From: Mycobacterium interjectum
Lineage (GTDB): Bacteria; Actinomycetota; Actinomycetes; Mycobacteriales; Mycobacteriaceae
Direction: 5' to 3'
Length of the DNA: 64,000 nt
Assembly: GCA_002102225.1 (NCBI GenBank)
Contig: LQPB01000058.1
Span: 1-64,000, forward strand
Each line of letters begins with the position of its first letter. Position 1 is the first letter of the stretch. Positions 7,657 to 17,490 of the stretch are shown piece after piece. Both the position numbers and the translations under genes were made by a program. Under the pieces are notes generated by a model that was given only the letters and a program-made list of their open reading frames with translations, was not told the DNA's origin and made no database searches.

Positions 7657-8442
7657 ATGGTGACAGTGGTCGGCAAGGCGGCTTTTGCGGCCACCAGGCC
7701 GGTAGGCGCGATGGGCGAGTTCTTCGCGATGACCCTCGACACTTTCGTGTCGATGTTCAGGCCGCCGTTCGCCTGGCGCGAATACCTACTTCAGTGTTGG
7801 TTTGTCGCCCGGGTCTCCACGCTGCCCGGGGTGTTGATGACGATCCCCTGGGCGGTCATCTCCGGTTTCCTGTTCAATGTCCTGCTGACCGATATCGGCG
7901 CCGCGGATTTCTCCGGCACCGGGTGCGCGATTTTCACCGTGGACCAGAGCGCCCCGATCGTCACGGTCTTGGTGGTGGCGGGCGCCGGCTCCACCGCCAT
8001 GTGCGCGGATCTGGGTGCGCGAACCATCCGCGAAGAACTCGACGCGCTGCGGGTCATGGGCATCAATCCGATTCAAGCGCTGGCGGTTCCGCGGGTCTTG
8101 GCGGCCACCACCATCTCGCTGGCCCTCAGCTCGGTGGTGACGGCGACCGGACTCATCGGCGCGTTTTTCTGCTCCGTCTTTCTCATGCACGTCTCGGCGG
8201 GCGCGTGGGTGACGGGCCTGACCACCCTCACCCACACGATCGACGTCATCATTTCGATGATCAAGGCGACGCTGTTCGGGCTGATGGCCGGGCTGATCGC
8301 CTGCTACAAGGGCATGTCGGTCGGCGGCGGCCCGGCCGGGGTCGGCAGGGCCGTCAACGAAACCGTGGTCTTTGCCTTCATCGTGTTGTTCGTCATCAAC
8401 ATCATCGTCACCGCCGTCGGCATGCCTTTCATGGTGTCCTGA
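7657..8442 (+). CDS. yrbE3A: YrbE/MlaE-family permease subunit A of the mce3-type transporter
   Basis: 261 aa integral membrane protein of the MlaE/YrbE family with about five to six hydrophobic segments. The family core is visible at GAGSTAMCADLGARTIREELDALRVMGINPIQALAVPRVLA, whose EExDAL part contacts the ATPase (MceG, encoded elsewhere). Together with YrbEB it forms the inner-membrane permease of a lipid importer. ATG 7657 is used; in-frame GTG codons at 7642 and 7645 are alternatives. From memory it closely resembles M. tuberculosis YrbE3A. Confidence 0.9.
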   Translation: MVTVVGKAAFAATRPVGAMGEFFAMTLDTFVSMFRPPFAWREYLLQCWFVARVSTLPGVLMTIPWAVISGFLFNVLLTDIGAADFSGTGCAIFTVDQSAPIVTVLVVAGAGSTAMCADLGARTIREELDALRVMGINPIQALAVPRVLAATTISLALSSVVTATGLIGAFFCSVFLMHVSAGAWVTGLTTLTHTIDVIISMIKATLFGLMAGLIACYKGMSVGGGPAGVGRAVNETVVFAFIVLFVINIIVTAVGMPFMVS

Positions 8443-8451
8443 GGTGAACCC

Positions 8452-9267
8452 GTGACGGTCGCGAAAGCCATTGCAGCCGAATGGAATCGAATCGGATCGC
8501 AGATGCGGTTCTATATCGACACCCTGGCAGGAATTCCCGATGCGATCATGCACTACCGCGGCGAGATGCTGCGGGTGATCGCGCAGATGGGGTTGGGGGT
8601 CGGAACGCTCGCCGTGATCGGTGGAACGGTCGTCATCGTCGGGTTCTTGGCGATGACCACCGGCGCGATCGTGGCGGTGCAGGGCTACAACCAATTCGCC
8701 TCCGTCGGCGTGGAGGCCCTGACCGGCTTCGCATCCGCCTTTTTCAATACCCGGGAGATTCAACCGGGCACGGTGATGGTGGCGCTGGCGGCCACCGTCG
8801 GGGCCGGCACCACTGCGCAGCTGGGCGCCATGCGGATCAACGAAGAGATCGACGCGCTGGAGGTGATCGGCATCCGCAGCGTCAGCTACCTGGCGAGCAC
8901 CCGGGTGCTGGCGGGAGTCGTGGTGGCCGTACCGCTTTTCTGCGTCGGGCTCATGACGGCGTACCTGGCCGCCCGCATCGGCACCACCGCGGTCTACGGG
9001 CAGGGATCCGGGGTGTACGACCACTACTTCAACACGTTCCTGCGTCCCAGCGACGTGCTCTGGTCGTCGTTCGAAGTCGTCGTGGTCGCCCTGATGATCA
9101 TGCTGCTGTGCACCTACTACGGCTACTCGGCACGCGGCGGCCCGGCCGGGGTGGGCGAGGCCGTCGGCCGGGCCGTGCGCGCCTCGATGGTCGTCGCGTC
9201 GATCGCGATCGTCGTGATGACGCTCGCCATCTACGGCCAGTCCCCGAACTTCCACCTGGCGAGCTAG
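8452..9267 (+). CDS. yrbE3B: YrbE/MlaE-family permease subunit B
   Basis: 271 aa, second YrbE permease subunit, GTG start 9 bp after the YrbEA stop. It has several hydrophobic stretches and the conserved coupling region GAGTTAQLGAMRINEEIDALEVIGIRSVSYLASTRVLA. The two subunits are diverged paralogues expected to form a heterodimer in the cytoplasmic membrane. It is followed after 4 bp by mceA. Confidence 0.9.
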   Translation: MTVAKAIAAEWNRIGSQMRFYIDTLAGIPDAIMHYRGEMLRVIAQMGLGVGTLAVIGGTVVIVGFLAMTTGAIVAVQGYNQFASVGVEALTGFASAFFNTREIQPGTVMVALAATVGAGTTAQLGAMRINEEIDALEVIGIRSVSYLASTRVLAGVVVAVPLFCVGLMTAYLAARIGTTAVYGQGSGVYDHYFNTFLRPSDVLWSSFEVVVVALMIMLLCTYYGYSARGGPAGVGEAVGRAVRASMVVASIAIVVMTLAIYGQSPNFHLAS

Positions 9268-9271
9268 TGGC

Positions 9272-10642
9272 ATGAGTCGCGCTCGGGGCAAGCAACGTCT
9301 CCACGACGGCTGGTGGGCGCTGATCCTGTTCGCGGTGATCGTCGTCGTTGTCCTCGTAACGGCGGTGTCGTTTGACGGCACCTTCCGGTCCTCTGTGCCC
9401 GTGACGCTGACCGCCGAACGCTCCGGGCTGGTGATGGACACCGGTGCCAAGGTCATGATGCGCGGCGTGCAGGTCGGCCGGGTCAGCCAGATCGGGGACG
9501 ACCAGAACGGTACGCGGTTGAAACTGGAGATCGACCCCGACCAGATCCGTTATATCCCAGCCAATGTCGAGGCGCAGATCAGTGCCACCACGGCGTTTGG
9601 GGCGAAGTTCGTCGACCTGGTGATGCCGCACGACCCAAGTCGCGCGCGGCTTTCGTCTGGCGCGGTGTTGCACTCGAAGAACGTCAGCACCGAGATCAAC
9701 ACCGTCTTCGAGAACGTCGTCGACCTGCTCGACATGATCGATCCGCTCAAGCTGAACGCGGTGCTCACCGCGGTGGCCGACGCCGTCCGCGGGCAGGGCG
9801 GACGGATAGGCCAAGCCACCACCGACCTCAACCAGGTGTTGGCGGCGCTCAACGCCCGCAGCGAGACCATCCGCCAGGACTGGCGATCGCTGAAAAACTT
9901 CGGCGATACCTATAACGCTGCCGCCCAGGACATCCTGACGATCCTGAACGCGGCCAGCACGACCAGCGCCACCGTCGTCAGCCATTCGTCCCAGCTGGAT
10001 GCGTTGCTGCTCAACGTGATCGGCCTATCCGACACCGGAACCAACCTGCTCGGCTACAGCAGGGACAACCTCGTCAAATCGGTCAACACCCTCGAGCCGA
10101 CCACCGACCTGCTGCTCAAATACAACCCCGAATACACCTGCTTCCTGCAGGGCACCAAGTGGTATCTCGACAACGGGGGCTATTCGGCGTGGGGCGGCGC
10201 GGACGGCCGGACGCTGCAACTCGACGTCGCGCTGTTGTTGGGCAACGACCCTTACGTCAACCCCGACAACCTGCCACTTGTCGCGGCCAGGGGCGGCCCC
10301 GGCGGAAAACCGGGCTGTGGGTCACTGCCCGACGCCAGCAAGAACTTCCCCGTGCGTGAGCTGGTCACCAACACCGGGTGGGGAACCGGACTCGACATCC
10401 GGCCCAACCCCGGCATCGGGCATCCCTGCTGGGCCGACTACTTCCCGGTGACCCGCGCCGAGCCGAAGCCGCCCTCGATCCGCCAATGCATACCCGGCCC
10501 GGCGATCGGGCCGAACCCGGGCGGCCCGCCCTACGGCGCGGCGCTGTACGGACCGGGCGGAGTGCCGCTATGGCCCGGGGTGCCGCCGGCGCCACCGCCG
10601 GGCGGGCCCGGCCCCGCCCCGCCCCCGGAAGCGGGCCCCTAG
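9272..10642 (+). CDS. mce3A: Mce-family protein A (mce3-type)
   Basis: 456 aa. It has one N-terminal membrane anchor (WWALILFAVIVVVVLVTAVSF), then the MCE/MlaD beta-barrel domain (about residues 40-115, with SGLVMDTGAKVMMRGVQVGRV), a long helical stretch, and a Pro/Gly-rich tail. MceA-F of one operon are thought to assemble a periplasm-spanning tube that carries lipids to the YrbE permease. It starts 4 bp after yrbEB. The proline-rich end (PPAPPPGGPGPAPPPE) is low complexity. Confidence 0.9.
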   Translation: MSRARGKQRLHDGWWALILFAVIVVVVLVTAVSFDGTFRSSVPVTLTAERSGLVMDTGAKVMMRGVQVGRVSQIGDDQNGTRLKLEIDPDQIRYIPANVEAQISATTAFGAKFVDLVMPHDPSRARLSSGAVLHSKNVSTEINTVFENVVDLLDMIDPLKLNAVLTAVADAVRGQGGRIGQATTDLNQVLAALNARSETIRQDWRSLKNFGDTYNAAAQDILTILNAASTTSATVVSHSSQLDALLLNVIGLSDTGTNLLGYSRDNLVKSVNTLEPTTDLLLKYNPEYTCFLQGTKWYLDNGGYSAWGGADGRTLQLDVALLLGNDPYVNPDNLPLVAARGGPGGKPGCGSLPDASKNFPVRELVTNTGWGTGLDIRPNPGIGHPCWADYFPVTRAEPKPPSIRQCIPGPAIGPNPGGPPYGAALYGPGGVPLWPGVPPAPPPGGPGPAPPPEAGP

Positions 10643-10686
10643 CCAAACCCTCGTGACCGCCCGCAACCGGCAAGCAGGAGAAGACC

Positions 10687-11715
10687 ATGCAGGACAACCT
10701 GAGAGGCGTCGTGGCACGCCTCGGTGTCTTCCTGACGGTTTGCCTGCTGACCGCGTCCCTGCTGGTTGCTGTCTTCGGCGAGGTGCGATTCGGGGACGGC
10801 GCGACCTACTACGCCGAGTTCACCAACGTGTCCAACCTCAGGGAGGGCAAGCTGGTCCGGATCGCCGGCGTCGAAGTCGGCAAGGTCGAGAAGATCTCCA
10901 TCAACCCCGACGCGACGGTGCAGGTGGAGTTCACCGCCGACAAGTCGGTCACCCTCACGCAGGGGACGCAAGCCGTGATCCGATACGACAACCTGTTCGG
11001 CGACCGCTACCTGGCGCTGGAGGAAGGGGCCGGCGGGCCGGCCACACTCGCTCCCGGCCAGACGATTCCGCTGGCCCGCACCAAGCCGGCACTGGATCTG
11101 GACGCCTTGATCGGCGGCTTCAAGCCGCTGTTTCGTGCGCTGAACCCCGACCAGGTGAACGCGCTGAGCGAACAGTTGCTGCAGGCCTTCCAGGGGCAGG
11201 GCGCCACGATCGGATCATTCCTCGAACAGGCCGCGGCCGTCACCAACACATTGGCGGACCGGGATCAGCTCATCGGGCAGGTGGTCAACAACCTCAACGT
11301 GGTGCTGGGTTCGCTTGGGGGACAAAGCGACCGGTTGGACAAGGCGGTCACGTCGCTATCGGAGTTGGTGCACGGGCTCGCGGAACGCAAGACCGACATC
11401 TCCAATGCGGTGGCCTACACCGACGCCGCCGCCGGCTCGGTCGCCGACCTGCTGTCGCAGGCCCGGGCACCGCTCACGAAGGTGGTTCACGAGACCGATC
11501 GGGTCGCGGGCACCGCACTCGCCGACCGCGACTATCTCGACAATCTGCTCAACACGCTGCCGGACAAATACCAGGCGCTGGTCCGCCAGGGCATGTACGG
11601 CGACTTCTTCGCCTTCTACCTCTGCGATGTCGTGCTCAAGGTCAACGGCAAGGGCGGCCAGCCCGTCTACATCAAAGTGGCCGGCCAGGCCACCGGACGG
11701 TGCGCGCCGAAATGA
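10687..11715 (+). CDS. mce3B: Mce-family protein B (mce3-type)
   Basis: 342 aa, the shortest of the six MCE subunits. It has an N-terminal hydrophobic anchor (GVFLTVCLLTASLLVAVFG), an MCE domain (FTNVSNLREGKLVRIAGVEVGKVEKI ...), and helical repeats rich in leucine and glutamine. A good ribosome site (CAGGAG) lies 7 nt before the ATG. The stop overlaps the mceC ATG (ATGA). Confidence 0.9.
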   Translation: MQDNLRGVVARLGVFLTVCLLTASLLVAVFGEVRFGDGATYYAEFTNVSNLREGKLVRIAGVEVGKVEKISINPDATVQVEFTADKSVTLTQGTQAVIRYDNLFGDRYLALEEGAGGPATLAPGQTIPLARTKPALDLDALIGGFKPLFRALNPDQVNALSEQLLQAFQGQGATIGSFLEQAAAVTNTLADRDQLIGQVVNNLNVVLGSLGGQSDRLDKAVTSLSELVHGLAERKTDISNAVAYTDAAAGSVADLLSQARAPLTKVVHETDRVAGTALADRDYLDNLLNTLPDKYQALVRQGMYGDFFAFYLCDVVLKVNGKGGQPVYIKVAGQATGRCAPK

Positions 11716-12983
11716 AATCTTTCGCGGAACGCAACCCGATGATCCTCGGCACGGCGGGCATCGTGTCGGTGGCCGGGCTGGTAGCCGCCGGGCTGGGATA
11801 CCGGCAGCTGCCCTTTTTCGATCAGGGAACCAGCGTCTCCGCCTATTTCGCCGACGCGGGCGGGCTGCGGACCGACAACACCGTCGAAGTCTCCGGATAT
11901 CCGGTGGGCAAGGTGTCCAGCATCGAACTCGACGGTCCCGGCGTCCTGGTGAAATTCAAAGTTGCCGACAACGTTCGGCTCGGCGACCGCACCGAGGTGG
12001 CGATCAAGACCAAAGGCCTGCTGGGCAGCAAGTTCCTCGACGTCTTGCCCCGCGGCGAGGGCCGGCTCAACGGGCCCATCCCGATCGAGCGCACCATGTC
12101 GCCCTATCAGCTGCCCGACGCGCTCGGCGACTTGGCCAACACGATCAGCGGATTGAACACCAACCAGCTGTCCGCATCGCTGGGCACCATGGCGCAGACC
12201 TTCGCCGATACACCCGCGGATTTCCACGACGCGATGAACGGGGTGGCCCGGCTCGCGCAAACGCTCGATGAGCGTGACGCGCAACTGCGCGGCCTCCTCG
12301 ACAACGCGGCCAAAGCGACGGCGGTGCTGGCGAAGCGGACCGACCAGATCGTCAGCCTGGTGCGCGACACGACGGCCCTGCTGGCCCAGCTGCGGACCCA
12401 GAGCGCCGCCCTGGATCAGATCTGGGCCAATATCTCGGCGGTGTCGCGGCAACTGCAGGGCTTCATCGCCGAGAACCGAGCGCAGCTGCGGCCGGCGCTG
12501 GACAAGCTCAACGGCGTGCTGGCGATCGTCGAAAAGCGCAAAGAGCGTGTGCAGCAGGCGATCCCGTTGATCAACACCTATGTCATGTCACTTGGCGAGT
12601 CGCTGTCGTCCGGCCCCTTCTTCAAGGCATACGTCGTGAATCTGCTGCCGGGCCAGTTCGTGCAACCGTTCATCAGCGCCGCGTTTTCCGACCTGGGGCT
12701 GGATCCGGCCACGCTGCTCCCGTCGCGGCTCACCGACCCGCCGACCGGCCAACCGGGGACTCCGCCGTTGCCCATGCCGTTCCCTCGCACGGGCCAGGGC
12801 GGCGAGCCGCGGCTGAATCTGCCCGACGCGATCACCGGCAATCCCGGCGATCATCCCTGCGGTGCGCCCGGGGTGCCGCTGCCCGGCCCCGGGTGCTACC
12901 CCTACCGGGAGCCACCGCCGGCCCCGCCGCCGGGCGGTCCGCCGCCCGGTCCGCCCGCGCAGCAGCCCGGAGATCACCCGTGA
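11712..12983 (+). CDS. mce3C: Mce-family protein C (mce3-type)
   Basis: 423 aa from the ATG at 11712 that overlaps the mceB stop. The reading frame is open further upstream, but that part runs through mceB in another frame and carries no MCE signature. It has an N-terminal anchor (MILGTAGIVSVAGLVAAGLGY), an MCE domain (YFADAGGLRTDNTVEVSGYPVGKVSSI), a helical middle, and a Pro-rich tail. It ends in a GTGA overlap with mceD. Confidence 0.9.
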   Translation: MKSFAERNPMILGTAGIVSVAGLVAAGLGYRQLPFFDQGTSVSAYFADAGGLRTDNTVEVSGYPVGKVSSIELDGPGVLVKFKVADNVRLGDRTEVAIKTKGLLGSKFLDVLPRGEGRLNGPIPIERTMSPYQLPDALGDLANTISGLNTNQLSASLGTMAQTFADTPADFHDAMNGVARLAQTLDERDAQLRGLLDNAAKATAVLAKRTDQIVSLVRDTTALLAQLRTQSAALDQIWANISAVSRQLQGFIAENRAQLRPALDKLNGVLAIVEKRKERVQQAIPLINTYVMSLGESLSSGPFFKAYVVNLLPGQFVQPFISAAFSDLGLDPATLLPSRLTDPPTGQPGTPPLPMPFPRTGQGGEPRLNLPDAITGNPGDHPCGAPGVPLPGPGCYPYREPPPAPPPGGPPPGPPAQQPGDHP

Positions 12984-14245
12984 CCGCGCGGCTGCGGCGC
13001 GTCCGCTCCGTGCTGGCAACCGCCCTCGCCCTGGTGCTGGCGGCGGGCGTGATCGTCGCGATGGGTACCGGCGGCGAAACCGCCCGCACGGTCGTGGTCG
13101 CCTACTTCGACAACAGCAACGGCGTGTTCGCCGGTGACGACGTGCGCATCCGGGGCGTGCCGGTGGGCAAGATCGTCCAGATCGAACCGCAACCGCTGCG
13201 CTCCAAGATTTCGTTCTGGATCGATCGCAAGTACAAGGTGCCCGCCGATGCCAAGGCGGCGATCCTGTCGCCGCAACTGGTGACGGGCCGGGCCATTCAG
13301 CTCACCCCGCCGTACGCCGGCGGGCCGGTCATGGCCGACGGCGCGGTCATTCCGCAGGACCGCACCGCGGTCCCCGTCGAGTGGGACGACCTGCGCGCGC
13401 AACTTCAGCGGCTCACCGAACTGCTCAAGCCCACCCAACCGGGCGGCGTCAGCACGCTTGGCGCCCTTGTCAACACCGCCGCCGACAATCTGCGCGGGCA
13501 AGGCCCCACCATCCGCGACACCATCATCAAGTTGTCGCAGGCGGTGTCGGCGCTCGGAGACCACAGCAAGGACATCTTCTCCACGCTGAAGAATCTGTCG
13601 ACGCTCGTGACGGCGCTGCACGACAGCGCGGATCTGCTCGAGCAGCTCAATCACAACCTGGCCGCGGTGTCGTCGGTGCTGGCCGATGACCCCACCAAGG
13701 TCGCCCGGGCCGCCGAGGACCTCAACGCGGTTGTCGGCGACGTGCAGGGCTTCGCCGCCGAGAATCGCGAGGCGATCGGCACGGCCTCCGACAAACTGAC
13801 GTCGATCACCAAGGTGTTGGTCGAAAGCCTCGGCGAGATCAAGCAAACGCTGCACATCAGCCCGACGGTGCTGCAGAACTTCAACAACATCTTCGAACCG
13901 GCGAACGGCGCGCTGACCGGGGCGCTGGCGGGTACCAACATGGCCAACCCGATCGCCTTCCTGTGCGGTGCGATCCAGGCCGCCTCCCGGTTGGGCGGGG
14001 AGCAGGCCGCGAAACTCTGCGCCCAGTACATGGCGCCGATTGTCAAAAACCGCCAGTACAACTTCCCGCCGATAGGGGAGAACCTCTTCGTCGGGGCGCA
14101 GGCCAGGCCTAACGAGGTCACCTACAGCGAGGAGTGGATGCGGCCCGACTACGTTCCGCCGGCCACGAATGCGCCGCCCGCGGCGGTAAGCACCGACCCC
14201 GCCGCCGGCCTGCGCGGCATGATGATGCCGCCGGGAGGTGGGTGA
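12980..14245 (+). CDS. mce3D: Mce-family protein D (mce3-type)
   Basis: 421 aa, GTG start inside the mceC stop. It has a membrane anchor near the N-terminus (VLATALALVLAAGVIVAMG), an MCE domain (YFDNSNGVFAGDDVRIRGVPVGKIVQI), and a long alpha-helical section with regular leucines. The C-terminal part carries a cysteine pair (FLCGAIQ and AKLCAQY). The TGA overlaps the ATG of mceE by one base. Confidence 0.9.
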   Translation: MTARLRRVRSVLATALALVLAAGVIVAMGTGGETARTVVVAYFDNSNGVFAGDDVRIRGVPVGKIVQIEPQPLRSKISFWIDRKYKVPADAKAAILSPQLVTGRAIQLTPPYAGGPVMADGAVIPQDRTAVPVEWDDLRAQLQRLTELLKPTQPGGVSTLGALVNTAADNLRGQGPTIRDTIIKLSQAVSALGDHSKDIFSTLKNLSTLVTALHDSADLLEQLNHNLAAVSSVLADDPTKVARAAEDLNAVVGDVQGFAAENREAIGTASDKLTSITKVLVESLGEIKQTLHISPTVLQNFNNIFEPANGALTGALAGTNMANPIAFLCGAIQAASRLGGEQAAKLCAQYMAPIVKNRQYNFPPIGENLFVGAQARPNEVTYSEEWMRPDYVPPATNAPPAAVSTDPAAGLRGMMMPPGGG

Positions 14246-15402
14246 TGCGGCTCAGCCGCTGGCGCCGCCGGGCGGCGGGCGTGACGATGGCCGTGGCCGT
14301 GGCCTGCGTGTCGGGCTGCGGCTGGCGGGGGCTCAATTCGCTGCCGCTGCCCGGCACGCAGGGCAACGGCGCGGGCTCCTACGTGATCCAGGCACAGATG
14401 CCCGACGTCAACAACATTCAGCAAAACTCGCGGGTGCGCGTCGCCGACGTCACGGTCGGCCACGTGACCAAAATCGAGCGTCAGGGCTGGCACGCGTTGG
14501 TGACCATGCAGCTCAACGGCGAGGTGAACTTGCCCGCCAACGCGACGGCCAAGATCGGCACGACCAGCCTGCTGGGCTCCTACCACATCGAACTTGCCCC
14601 CCCGAAGGCCGAAGCGTCGCAAGGCAAGCTGCGCGGGGGATCGGTCATTCCGCTGTCGCACGGCGGTGCCTATCCGAGCACCGAACAGACGTTGGCGGCG
14701 TTGTCCCTGGTGCTCAACGGCGGCGGGCTGGGCCAAATAGAGGACATCACAGAAGCTTTGAGCACCGCGTTTCGTGGCCGCGAGCAAGACCTGCGCAGCC
14801 TGATCGGGCAGCTGGACAAATTCGCGGCATACCTCAACGACCAGTCCGGTGACATCATCGCGGCCACCGACAGCCTGAACCAACTGGTCGGAAAGTTCGC
14901 CGCCCAGCAACCGGTCCTGGATCACGCCCTGGCGACCATCCCCGACGCGCTGGCGGTGCTCAACGACGAGCGGGACAAACTCGTCGACGCGGCCGACCGG
15001 TTGAGCAAATTCAGCGCCCTGACCGTCGACTCGGTCAACAAGACCAAAACCAACCTGGTCAAGGAATTACGGCAAGTCGGGCCGGTGCTGGAGTCGCTCG
15101 CCAACGCCGGCCCCAGCCTGACCCGGTCGCTGTCGCTGCTGGCCACCTTCCCGTTCCCGAACGAGACGTTCCAGAACTTCCAGCGCGGCGACTACGCCAA
15201 CCTGACGGCGATCGTCGACCTCACGCTGAGCCGGATCGACCAAGGGCTGCTGACCGGCACCCGGTGGGAGTGTCATCTGACGCAGCTCGAGCTGCAGTGG
15301 GGACGCACCATCGGTCAGTTCCCCAGCCCGTGCACCGCGGGCTACCGGGGCACCCCCGGAAACCCGCTGACCACCCCGTACCACGCGGACCAGGGGCCGT
15401 AG
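14245..15402 (+). CDS. mce3E: Mce-family lipoprotein E (LprM-type)
   Basis: 385 aa. The N-terminus is a lipoprotein signal: basic residues, a hydrophobic core, then the lipobox VSGC with the lipidated Cys25. This is the position where mce operons always carry their lipoprotein member. The MCE domain follows (about residues 47-120, with MPDVNNIQQNSRVRVADVTVGHV). Its lipid anchor would tether the MCE tube. The stop abuts the mceF start with no gap. Confidence 0.9.
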   Translation: MRLSRWRRRAAGVTMAVAVACVSGCGWRGLNSLPLPGTQGNGAGSYVIQAQMPDVNNIQQNSRVRVADVTVGHVTKIERQGWHALVTMQLNGEVNLPANATAKIGTTSLLGSYHIELAPPKAEASQGKLRGGSVIPLSHGGAYPSTEQTLAALSLVLNGGGLGQIEDITEALSTAFRGREQDLRSLIGQLDKFAAYLNDQSGDIIAATDSLNQLVGKFAAQQPVLDHALATIPDALAVLNDERDKLVDAADRLSKFSALTVDSVNKTKTNLVKELRQVGPVLESLANAGPSLTRSLSLLATFPFPNETFQNFQRGDYANLTAIVDLTLSRIDQGLLTGTRWECHLTQLELQWGRTIGQFPSPCTAGYRGTPGNPLTTPYHADQGP

Positions 15403-16851
15403 ATGCACCTACAGCGACGGGTCATCATCCAGCTGGCCACCTTCAGCGTGATCGCACTCGGCGTGCTGGCCGTCACGTTTCTGCACTTCGTCAAGCTGCC
15501 GGCGATGCTGTTCGGCGTCGGCCGCTACGCGGTGACGATGCAACTGCCGGAAAGCGGCGGGCTGTACAGCACGGGCAACGTGACCTATCGCGGCTTCGAA
15601 GTGGGCCGAGTCGAGTCGGTGCGGCTCACCGACACCGGCGTCGTGGCGGTGCTGTCACTGAAATCGGGCATCGACATCCCGTCGGACCTCAAAGCCGAGG
15701 TGCACAGCCAGACGGCGATCGGCGAATCGTATGTCGAGTTGTTGCCCCGCAACGCCACGTCGCCTCCGCTCAAGGACGGCGACGTCATTCCGCTGGCCGA
15801 CACGTCGGTGCCGCCCGACATCAACGGGCTGCTCAGCGCCGCGAACACCGCGTTGGCGGCGATACCGCGCGACAACCTGCGGACCGTCGTGGACGAGTCG
15901 TACACCGCGGTCGGCGGCCTTGGACCGGAGCTTTCCCGGCTGATCATGGGGACGTCGAACCTGGCAATCGATGCGCGCAAGAACCTGGATCCCCTTGTGG
16001 CGCTGATCGATCAGGCGCGACCGGTCCTCGATTCGCAGACCCGCACCTCGGATGCCATCGCGGGGTGGGCGTCACACCTGGCCGCCGTCACCACAGAATT
16101 GCGGACGCACGACGCGGCCGTCGGCGCCGTCATCGACCGTGGCGGACCGGCGCTGGGGGAGGTGCGTCAACTGATCGAGCGCGTGCAACCCACCCTGCCA
16201 ATCCTGTTGGCCAACCTGGTCAGCGTCGGGCAGGTCGCGCTCACCTACCAGAACGACATCGAGCAGCTGCTGGTGGTCTTCCCGATGGCCATCGGCGCCG
16301 AGCAGGCCGGCATCCTGGCCAATCTCAACACCAAGCAGGCGTACCGGGGTCAGTACCTGAGCTTCAACCTGAACCTGAATCTGCCGCCGCCGTGCACCAC
16401 CGGATTCCTGCCGGCCCAGCAGCAGCGCATCCCCACGTTCGAGGACTACCCGAACCGCCCGGCCGGCGACCTGTACTGCCGGGTCCCGCAGGACTCGGCG
16501 CTCAACGTGCGCGGCGCCCGCAACATCCCCTGTGAAACGGTGCCCGGCAAGCGCGCCCCCACCGTGAAGCTATGCGAGAGCAACGAACAATTTGTGCCGC
16601 TCAACGATGGCTACAACTGGAAAGGCGACCCCAACGCCACCCTGTCGGGTCAAGGCATCCCGCAGCTGCCCCCGGGGCCGGCCTCGCCACCGGTCGGGCC
16701 CGATGCGCCACCCGTCGCCGCCGCCCCGTACGACCCGGCCACCGGAACCTATACCGGACCCGACGGGCGCCAGTACACCAGATCCGACCTCTCCCAAACC
16801 GCACCGAAGGACAAGACATGGCAAGCGATGCTGCTGCCACCGGGGGGCTGA
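15403..16851 (+). CDS. mce3F: Mce-family protein F (mce3-type)
   Basis: 482 aa. It has an N-terminal anchor (LATFSVIALGVLAVTFLHFV), an MCE domain (LPESGGLYSTGNVTYRGFEVGRVESV), a helical middle, and a C-terminal region with several cysteines and a Tyr/Pro-rich tail. It is the last of the six MCE subunits and begins at the base after the mceE stop. Two Mce-associated genes follow, as is usual for these operons. Confidence 0.9.
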   Translation: MHLQRRVIIQLATFSVIALGVLAVTFLHFVKLPAMLFGVGRYAVTMQLPESGGLYSTGNVTYRGFEVGRVESVRLTDTGVVAVLSLKSGIDIPSDLKAEVHSQTAIGESYVELLPRNATSPPLKDGDVIPLADTSVPPDINGLLSAANTALAAIPRDNLRTVVDESYTAVGGLGPELSRLIMGTSNLAIDARKNLDPLVALIDQARPVLDSQTRTSDAIAGWASHLAAVTTELRTHDAAVGAVIDRGGPALGEVRQLIERVQPTLPILLANLVSVGQVALTYQNDIEQLLVVFPMAIGAEQAGILANLNTKQAYRGQYLSFNLNLNLPPPCTTGFLPAQQQRIPTFEDYPNRPAGDLYCRVPQDSALNVRGARNIPCETVPGKRAPTVKLCESNEQFVPLNDGYNWKGDPNATLSGQGIPQLPPGPASPPVGPDAPPVAAAPYDPATGTYTGPDGRQYTRSDLSQTAPKDKTWQAMLLPPGG

Positions 16852-16872
16852 CAGCGATGGATGGAGGAAAAC

Positions 16873-17490
16873 ATGTCGGTCGCAACTGATTCCGAGCCCG
16901 CCGCCCCGGGCACGGACGGCGACGTCGAGGCGCTCGCGGACGGCCTTGGCGAATCCGATCCGGCCGATCCGGCCGACGCGCCGCCCTCGACCCGGCCGAA
17001 GAGATCGATGTCGGCGTCCCGGCACGCGACGCTGTTCGGCCTGGTGGCCGTGGCCGCCTTGGCGACCCTGTTGTGCTGGCTGGGTTTTCGCGCTCACCAG
17101 GCTCAGCACGAGCAGGACCGGCGTGATCAATTCCTGCAAGCGGCCAGGCAGGGGGCGCTCAACTTGACGACCATCGACTGGCAGCACGCGGACGCCGACG
17201 TGCACCGCATCCTGGACGGCGCGACCGGCGAGTTCTACGACGACTTCTCCAAGCGGTCACAGCCATTCATCGATGTGCTTCGGCAGGCCAAGGCCACCAC
17301 GGTGGGCACGGTCGCCGAGGCCGGGCTGGAATCACAGGGCGCCGATACGGCCCAGGCACTGGTGGCCGTATCCGTGCGGACCTCGAATGCCGGCGAGGCA
17401 GACCCGGTTCCGCGGGTGTGGCGGATGCGCGTCACCGTGCAGAAGGTCGGCGGCCAGGTCAAGGTTTCCAACGTCGGGTTCGTGCAGTGA
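16873..17490 (+). CDS. Mce-associated membrane protein (first)
   Basis: About 205 aa. An acidic N-terminal cytoplasmic stretch is followed by one membrane helix (ATLFGLVAVAALATLLCWLGF), then an exported domain with an NTF2-like pattern typical of Mas proteins (FLQAARQGALNLTTIDWQHADADVHRILDGATGEFYDDF). Start at ATG 16873: GGAGG lies 5 nt before it, whereas the in-frame ATG at 16861 is part of that ribosome site. Mas proteins are thought to stabilise the MCE complex. It overlaps the next GTG. Confidence 0.87.
   Translation: MSVATDSEPAAPGTDGDVEALADGLGESDPADPADAPPSTRPKRSMSASRHATLFGLVAVAALATLLCWLGFRAHQAQHEQDRRDQFLQAARQGALNLTTIDWQHADADVHRILDGATGEFYDDFSKRSQPFIDVLRQAKATTVGTVAEAGLESQGADTAQALVAVSVRTSNAGEADPVPRVWRMRVTVQKVGGQVKVSNVGFVQ

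Noticed and set aside
10653..11711. Upstream extension of the mceC frame
   Set aside because: It overlaps mceB out of frame, is arginine-rich, and the MCE domain and anchor begin after the ATG at 11712.
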